Shown here: piece by piece, positions 57,656 to 64,000 of the stretch | Position numbering within the stretch: position 1 is the stretch's first letter | How the letters are laid out: every line of letters starts with the position of its first letter | Origin: Mycobacterium colombiense | GTDB lineage: Bacteria > Actinomycetota > Actinomycetes > Mycobacteriales > Mycobacteriaceae | Assembly (NCBI RefSeq): GCF_001953985.1 | Contig: NZ_MBEI01000051.1 | Coordinates: 62,001-126,000 of the forward strand | Direction: 5' to 3' | DNA length: 64,000 nt | Translations under genes and position numbers: made by a program | The notes under the pieces: model-generated | What the model saw: only the letters and a program-made list of their open reading frames with translations | What the model was told of the DNA's origin: nothing | The model's database searches: none

Positions 57656-58471
57656 TTATTCGTCCCGCACTTCTACCAAGGCTTCAGTGGCCGGACGTTC
57701 CCCGGTCCACGAGATTTGGAGCACGCCAAGCGGCTCTGACTGGTCGAATGCTACCGCCCGGGACCGATACAGTTCGAGCAGCGCCAGGAAGCGCCCGACC
57801 ACCTCCATCGACGCCTCACAGTCGGCGACCAACTCGGAGAACGTCGCCCACGCCCCGCTGCCCCGCGCTTCCAGGATGGCCAGCAGCTTCTTGGCCTGCT
57901 CGGGAACCGAGACCTGCACCTGGTGCAGGTGCCCGACCGACACGGTCGGGACGGGTCGTGGAGTGAACGCGATCGCGGCGATCTGGGCGAAGCGTTCGGC
58001 GTCGACGCCGATCATCACCTCGGGCAGCAGTTCGGTGAACCGGTCCTCCAGCGACACCGAGCGCGGATAGCTGCGCAGCGCCGTGGCCTCGAGTTCGGCG
58101 AACATCTCGGCGACGTGCTTGAACGCGCGGTACTGCAGCAGCCGGGCGAACAGCAGGTCCCGCACCTCCAGCAGCGCGAGGTCTTCGTCGTCGTCGACCT
58201 GCCCGGCGGGCAGCAGCCGCGCCGCCTTCAGGTCCAGCAGGGTCGCGGCGACCACCAGGAACGCGGTGGTCTCTTCCAGTTCCAGCTGCGGACCGATTTC
58301 GCGGGTGTAGGCGATGAAGTCGTCGGTGACTTGGTGCAGCGCCACCTCGGTGACGTCGAGGCGATGGGCGAAGATCAGCTGCAGCAGCAGGTCGAACGGA
58401 CCCTCGAAATTGGTCAGGCGGACCTGGAAGCCGTTCTGCTGTGGCGCCTCACCGGTTTCGGTCGCGTTCAC
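57656..58471 (-). CDS. scpA: Condensin kleisin subunit ScpA
   Basis: 271 residues. The kleisin N-terminus RLTNFEGPFDLLLQLIFAHR is the family hallmark, followed by TREIGPQLELEETTAFLVVA and the C-terminal winged helix (FLALLELYRSRAVAFDQSEP). It bridges SMC heads. GTG 58471 overlaps the parA-like stop (GTGA); longer starts would read through the parA-like gene in another frame and are rejected. Confidence 0.96.
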   Translation of the reverse strand: MNATETGEAPQQNGFQVRLTNFEGPFDLLLQLIFAHRLDVTEVALHQVTDDFIAYTREIGPQLELEETTAFLVVAATLLDLKAARLLPAGQVDDDEDLALLEVRDLLFARLLQYRAFKHVAEMFAELEATALRSYPRSVSLEDRFTELLPEVMIGVDAERFAQIAAIAFTPRPVPTVSVGHLHQVQVSVPEQAKKLLAILEARGSGAWATFSELVADCEASMEVVGRFLALLELYRSRAVAFDQSEPLGVLQISWTGERPATEALVEVRDE

Positions 58472-59331
58472 GCGCCGAATCGGTCGATGAATTCGCGGGC
58501 CAGCGCGCGATAGGCGACGGCCCCGGTGGACCGCGGGGCCCACGTGGTGATGGGTTCGCCGGCCACGCTGGTCTCCGGAAATCGGACCGTCCGGGTGATG
58601 ACGGTGTCGAACACCAGATCCCCGAAGCGCTCGACGACCCGGGCCATCACCTCGCGCGAGTTGACCGTGCGCGGGTCGTACCGGGTGAGCAGGATCCCGC
58701 TGATCTCGAGCTTCGGGTTGAGCCGGTCGCGCACCTTGTCCACGGTGTCGGTCAGCAGCGCCAGCCCGCGCAGCGAGAAGTACTCGCACTCGGTGGGAAT
58801 CACCACGCCGTCCGAGCAGGCCAGCCCGTTGACGGTCAGCAGGCCGAGCGACGGCTGGCAGTCGATCAGCACGTAGTCGTAGCGGTCCAGCACCGGGTGC
58901 AGCGCGCGGCCCAGCGTCTGCTCGCGCCCGACCTCGTTGACCAGCTGAATCTCGGCGGCCGACAGGTCGATGTTGCTGGGCACCAGATCCATGTGCCTGA
59001 CCCGGGTCTGCAGCAGCACGTCGTCGATCGACACCCGCGGCTCGACCAGGACGTTGTGGATCGTCTTTTCCAGCTCGTAGTGCGGGACGCCCAGGCCGGC
59101 GGACAGCGCGCCCTGCGGGTCCATGTCCACCAGCAGCACCCGGCGGCCGTATTCGGCGAGCGCGGCCCCCAGGTTGATGGTCGACGTGGTCTTCCCGACG
59201 CCGCCCTTCTGGTTGCACATGGCGACGACTTTGGCCGGGCCGTGCGAGGTGCGCGGCTGTGGCTCCGGGATCGCCCGCGGCGGCCGCCCGGTCAGACCGA
59301 GCTCGACGCCGTTGTCCGGCTGCTCAGTCAT
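58468..59331 (-). CDS. ParA/Soj-family ATPase linked to scpAB
   Basis: 287 residues from ATG 59331 (TTG 59409 in frame would give 313, close to Rv1708 at 318, so the start is uncertain). Deviant Walker A CNQKGGVGKTTSTINLG with the signature Lys, Walker A' LLVDMDPQGALSAGLG, Walker B VLIDCQPSLGLLTVNG. ParA-type ATPases position DNA or proteins. Immediate overlap with scpA suggests a role in chromosome organisation; this is distinct from the parAB locus near the origin. Confidence 0.9.
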   Translation of the reverse strand: MTEQPDNGVELGLTGRPPRAIPEPQPRTSHGPAKVVAMCNQKGGVGKTTSTINLGAALAEYGRRVLLVDMDPQGALSAGLGVPHYELEKTIHNVLVEPRVSIDDVLLQTRVRHMDLVPSNIDLSAAEIQLVNEVGREQTLGRALHPVLDRYDYVLIDCQPSLGLLTVNGLACSDGVVIPTECEYFSLRGLALLTDTVDKVRDRLNPKLEISGILLTRYDPRTVNSREVMARVVERFGDLVFDTVITRTVRFPETSVAGEPITTWAPRSTGAVAYRALAREFIDRFGA

Positions 59332-59547
59332 GGCGGGGGTGTTCGGGAGGTGAACATCGTCGGAAAGTCTAACGGGTTCAGCGCGGGAAACTCGGCGACC
59401 CGCAGGCAATTAACCAGCCAATATGGGGAAAAATCGGTGGTAGAACGCACATCCCGACAGCCTATTCACTCCAGTCACATCAGCACCAATTTCCGAGGGT
59501 GAAGACGCGCGACGGGCCGGCACCGCCACCGGCCTATCGTGGCGACT

Positions 59548-60303
59548 ATGAACCTGAAGCGACGGATACCTCTACTGCGGTGGTCGGTCTGGCGCATGGC
59601 CGCCGGCGCTCAGAACATCACCACGACGGGCCAGATCGGTGACGGGCGCGAAGCGGCCGCCGTCGAGTACGTGCTGCAGAACGCGCGGGCCGGCGACATC
59701 GACGATGTGCTGGCCACCATCGACAAGTTCGCCTACGAGAAATCGCTGCTGATCAACGTCGGCGACGAGAAGGGACTGCTGCTCGACGCCGCCGTGCGGC
59801 GCGCCGATCCGGCCCTCGCGCTCGAACTGGGCACCTACTGCGGCTACGGCGCCCTGCGCATCGCCCGGGCCGCCCCGAAGGCCAAGGTCTTCTCGGTCGA
59901 ACTCGCCGAGGCCAACGCCGCCAACGCCCGTCAGATCTGGGCGCACGCCGGCGTCGCCGACCGGGTGGCGTGCGTGGTCGGCACCATCGGCGACGGCGGG
60001 CGCACCCTGGACGCGCTGGCCAACGAGCACGGATTTGCCGAAGGCACACTCGATTTCGTGTTCCTCGACCACGACAAGGACGCCTACCTCGACGACCTGA
60101 AGAGCATCATGGAGCGCGGCTGGCTGCACCCGGGCTCGATCGTGGTCGCCGACAACGTCCGGGTGCCGGGCGCGCCGAAGTACCGCGAGTACATGCACCG
60201 CCAGCAGGGCAAGCTGTTCAGCACCGTCGAGCACAAGGCGCACGTCGAGTACCAGACGATGCTTTCCGACCTGGTGCTGGAGTCCGACTACCTCGGCGAC
60301 TGA
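59548..60303 (+). CDS. Catechol-O-methyltransferase-like SAM methyltransferase
   Basis: 251 residues. SAM-binding motif I ALELGTYCGYGALRIARAAP, acidic FSVELAEANAANARQIW, and metal-binding DFVFLDHDKDAYLDDLKSIM followed by VVADNV are the class I metal-dependent catechol OMT pattern. The AGAQNITTTGQIGDGREAAA segment precedes the fold. It resembles Rv1703c. ATG 59548 is chosen over GTG 59539 by a few residues only. It is transcribed against its neighbours; the natural substrate is unknown. Confidence 0.88.
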   Translation: MNLKRRIPLLRWSVWRMAAGAQNITTTGQIGDGREAAAVEYVLQNARAGDIDDVLATIDKFAYEKSLLINVGDEKGLLLDAAVRRADPALALELGTYCGYGALRIARAAPKAKVFSVELAEANAANARQIWAHAGVADRVACVVGTIGDGGRTLDALANEHGFAEGTLDFVFLDHDKDAYLDDLKSIMERGWLHPGSIVVADNVRVPGAPKYREYMHRQQGKLFSTVEHKAHVEYQTMLSDLVLESDYLGD

Positions 60304-60307
60304 GCGG

Positions 60308-61245
60308 CTACTGGGCCCGCGGGTGGGCCTCGGCCCACACTTCGCGCAGCGCGTGCACGGTGACCATGGTGTAGATCTGCGTCGTCGTCACCGAGGCGTG
60401 TCCGAGCAGCTCCTGCACCACCCGCACGTCGGCGCCGCCCTCCAGCAGGTGGGTGGCGAAGGAATGCCGCAGCATGTGCGGCGACACCCCCGAGGTGATC
60501 CCGGCGCGCTCGGCCGCGTCCTGCAGCACCTGCCACGCGCTCTGCCGCGACAGCCGCCCGCCGCGCACATTGAGGAAGATGCCCGGCGTCCCGCGCCCGC
60601 GGCGGGCCAGCTCCGAACGGCCCCGCACCAGATAGGAATCCAGCGCGGCCACGGCCGGGCGCCCGATCGGGACCAGCCGCTGCTTGCCGCCCTTGCCGCG
60701 CAACAACACCGACCGCGCGTGCGTGTCCACGTCGTCGACGTCGAGGCCGACGGCTTCGGAGATCCGCGCGCCGGTGGAGTACAGGAGTTCCAGCAGCGCC
60801 CGGTTACGCAGCGTCAGCGGGCCGTCGGCCGGGCTCTCACCGCCGGCGCCCTCCAGCAGCGCCAGCACCTGGTCGATGGTCAGGCTTTTGGGCAGCCGGC
60901 GGCCCGGCGTCGGCGGGCGAACCGCGCGCGCCACGTCGAGTTCGGCCAGCCCTTCGGCGGCGGCGAACCGATGCAGGCCGCGCACCGCGATCAGCGCCCG
61001 CGCCGCCGACACCGCGGACAGCGCGGCGACCCCGGTGTCGGGATCACCGCGGCGCAGCGCCACCAAAAACTCGCTCACGTCGTTCTCGCCAACCTTGGCC
61101 AGATCGTGAATTCCGCGTTCCGACAAGTGTTTTGTGTAGCGGCGCAGGTCGCGGCTGTATGAGCTCAGGGTGTTCGCGGCGACGCCGCGCTCGATCGTGA
61201 GATGGTCAAGGTAGCCCTGCAACTGCGTGTCCAGCGCCACCGTTG

Positions 61246-61249
<4 letters not shown>
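60308..61249 (-). CDS. xerD: Site-specific tyrosine recombinase XerD
   Basis: 313 residues. N-terminal SAM-like core-binding domain ([20 protein letters not shown]), then catalytic residues: Arg in [15 protein letters not shown], Lys in [29 protein letters not shown], and [13 protein letters not shown] with the nucleophilic Tyr. With XerC it resolves chromosome dimers at dif. ATG 61249 overlaps the Nudix stop (ATGA). Length matches mycobacterial XerD (311). Unrelated to the island integrase. Confidence 0.96.
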
Positions 61250-63664
<2,415 letters not shown>

Positions 63665-63735
63665 CTAGATGGGCCTGCCGACCCACGGAAACCCACCCTA
63701 ACATCCACCGCGCTGTGCCGCGGCTAACACGCCCG

Positions 63736-64000
63736 CTACTGGGGCACCGTGATTGACGTCGCCCCGTGACCGGTGCCGTACTGCCCGGCGTGACCGCCGC
63801 CCAGCAGGTCGTGCAGGCCCAGGACCGCGGTGATGCGGCCCGGCGCGGCGTCGACGTCGTCGACCGTGCTGATCGCGGAGTTCATCCCGGCGTCGGCGCG
63901 CGTCACCGCCACGGCGGCGCCTCCCGTCGCCGAACCGTCGCGCCCGGCGAGCAGCGTGCCCGAACCGTGCGGGGCCAGCGCGGCCGAGAACCGCGCGACG
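63736..64000 (-). CDS. mctB: MctB-like copper-transport/outer membrane protein, C-terminal part
   Basis: The last ~88 codons of a minus-strand gene entering from the right edge and ending at TAG 63736-63738. The product reads RFSAALAPHGSGTLLAGRDG, then NSAISTVDDVDAAPGRITAV and LGLHDLLGGGHAGQYGTGHG. Position directly upstream of pyrG and this C-terminal pattern match Rv1698 (MctB), described as reducing intracellular copper in mycobacteria. The rest lies outside the window. Confidence 0.8.
   Translation of the reverse strand, partial: VARFSAALAPHGSGTLLAGRDGSATGGAAVAVTRADAGMNSAISTVDDVDAAPGRITAVLGLHDLLGGGHAGQYGTGHGATSITVPQ

Noticed and set aside
58472..59218. N-terminal extension of ScpA
   Set aside because: It runs through the parA-like gene in another frame with no kleisin features; GTG 58471 is the sensible start.

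Overview
The window reads as chromosome of a slow-growing, high-GC mycobacterium, most likely of the Mycobacterium avium complex. The right end carries the pyrG - Nudix - xerD - O-methyltransferase - parA-like - scpA - scpB - rluB - cmk - der - tRNA-Pro block known from M. tuberculosis Rv1698-Rv1713. The left-central part carries a gabD2 (Rv1731-like) gene. The far left is a giant peptide synthetase whose domain order fits an avium-complex lipopeptide. The species name is inference.

Left part (1-22.4 kb, core chromosome). A single minus-strand NRPS frame (1-13628, running off the left edge) has the order C-A-T-E / C-A-MT-T / C-A-T / C-A..., with an MbtH-like gene just upstream. This predicts an acylated peptide starting D-aa1, N-methyl-aa2, aa3, aa4. 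The order matches the lipopentapeptide L5P as I remember it (D-Phe, N-Me-Val, Ile, Phe, Ala). A Gap-like membrane protein, a PAS-ANTAR regulator, GabD2, a cyclic-nucleotide-binding protein and several small membrane or secreted proteins follow.

Island (22507-53856). A 31.3 kb element sits at the 3' half of tRNA-Pro(GGG). A perfect 47-nt copy of the tRNA 3' half lies at the left end and the intact tRNA at the right end. The same GTTTGGGTCA repeats occur inside both ends, as expected for integrase arm sites. The left flank holds a tyrosine integrase, a helix-turn-helix protein, an excisionase-like protein and a RepA/RecA-like ATPase, followed by a PD-(D/E)XK-type nuclease candidate. The right flank holds a trypsin-like protease plus a large partner.

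The centre of the island (about 29.7-49.6 kb) appears to be a fluoride regulon. Three clear crcB-motif (fluoride) riboswitches lie before (i) a tandem pair of MutS-family ATPases, (ii) a Nudix gene leading into a six-gene hydrogenase-4/formate-hydrogenlyase-like operon, and (iii) a histidine phosphatase-MFS transporter operon. Two further leaders, before an EttA-type ABC-F gene and before an enolase gene, look like variants of the same riboswitch with matched base changes. Divergent from eno is an operon of a triple-DUF190 protein, a Wzt-like ABC ATPase and a MutT4-like Nudix protein. Several cargo genes are second copies of core functions (EttA, enolase, MutT4, Wzt), and no CrcB or CLC-type fluoride exporter is visible. 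The hydrogenase-like complex has lost the NiFe-binding cysteines of the large subunit and all proximal-cluster cysteines of the small subunit. My reading is a mobile fluoride-tolerance island built on replacement enzymes and a redox-altered ion-pumping complex rather than on a known exporter.

Right part (53.8-64 kb) is ordinary mycobacterial core: tRNA-Pro, der, cmk, rluB, scpB, scpA, parA-like (overlapping minus-strand operon), an O-methyltransferase (+), then xerD, Nudix, pyrG and the 3' end of mctB (minus).
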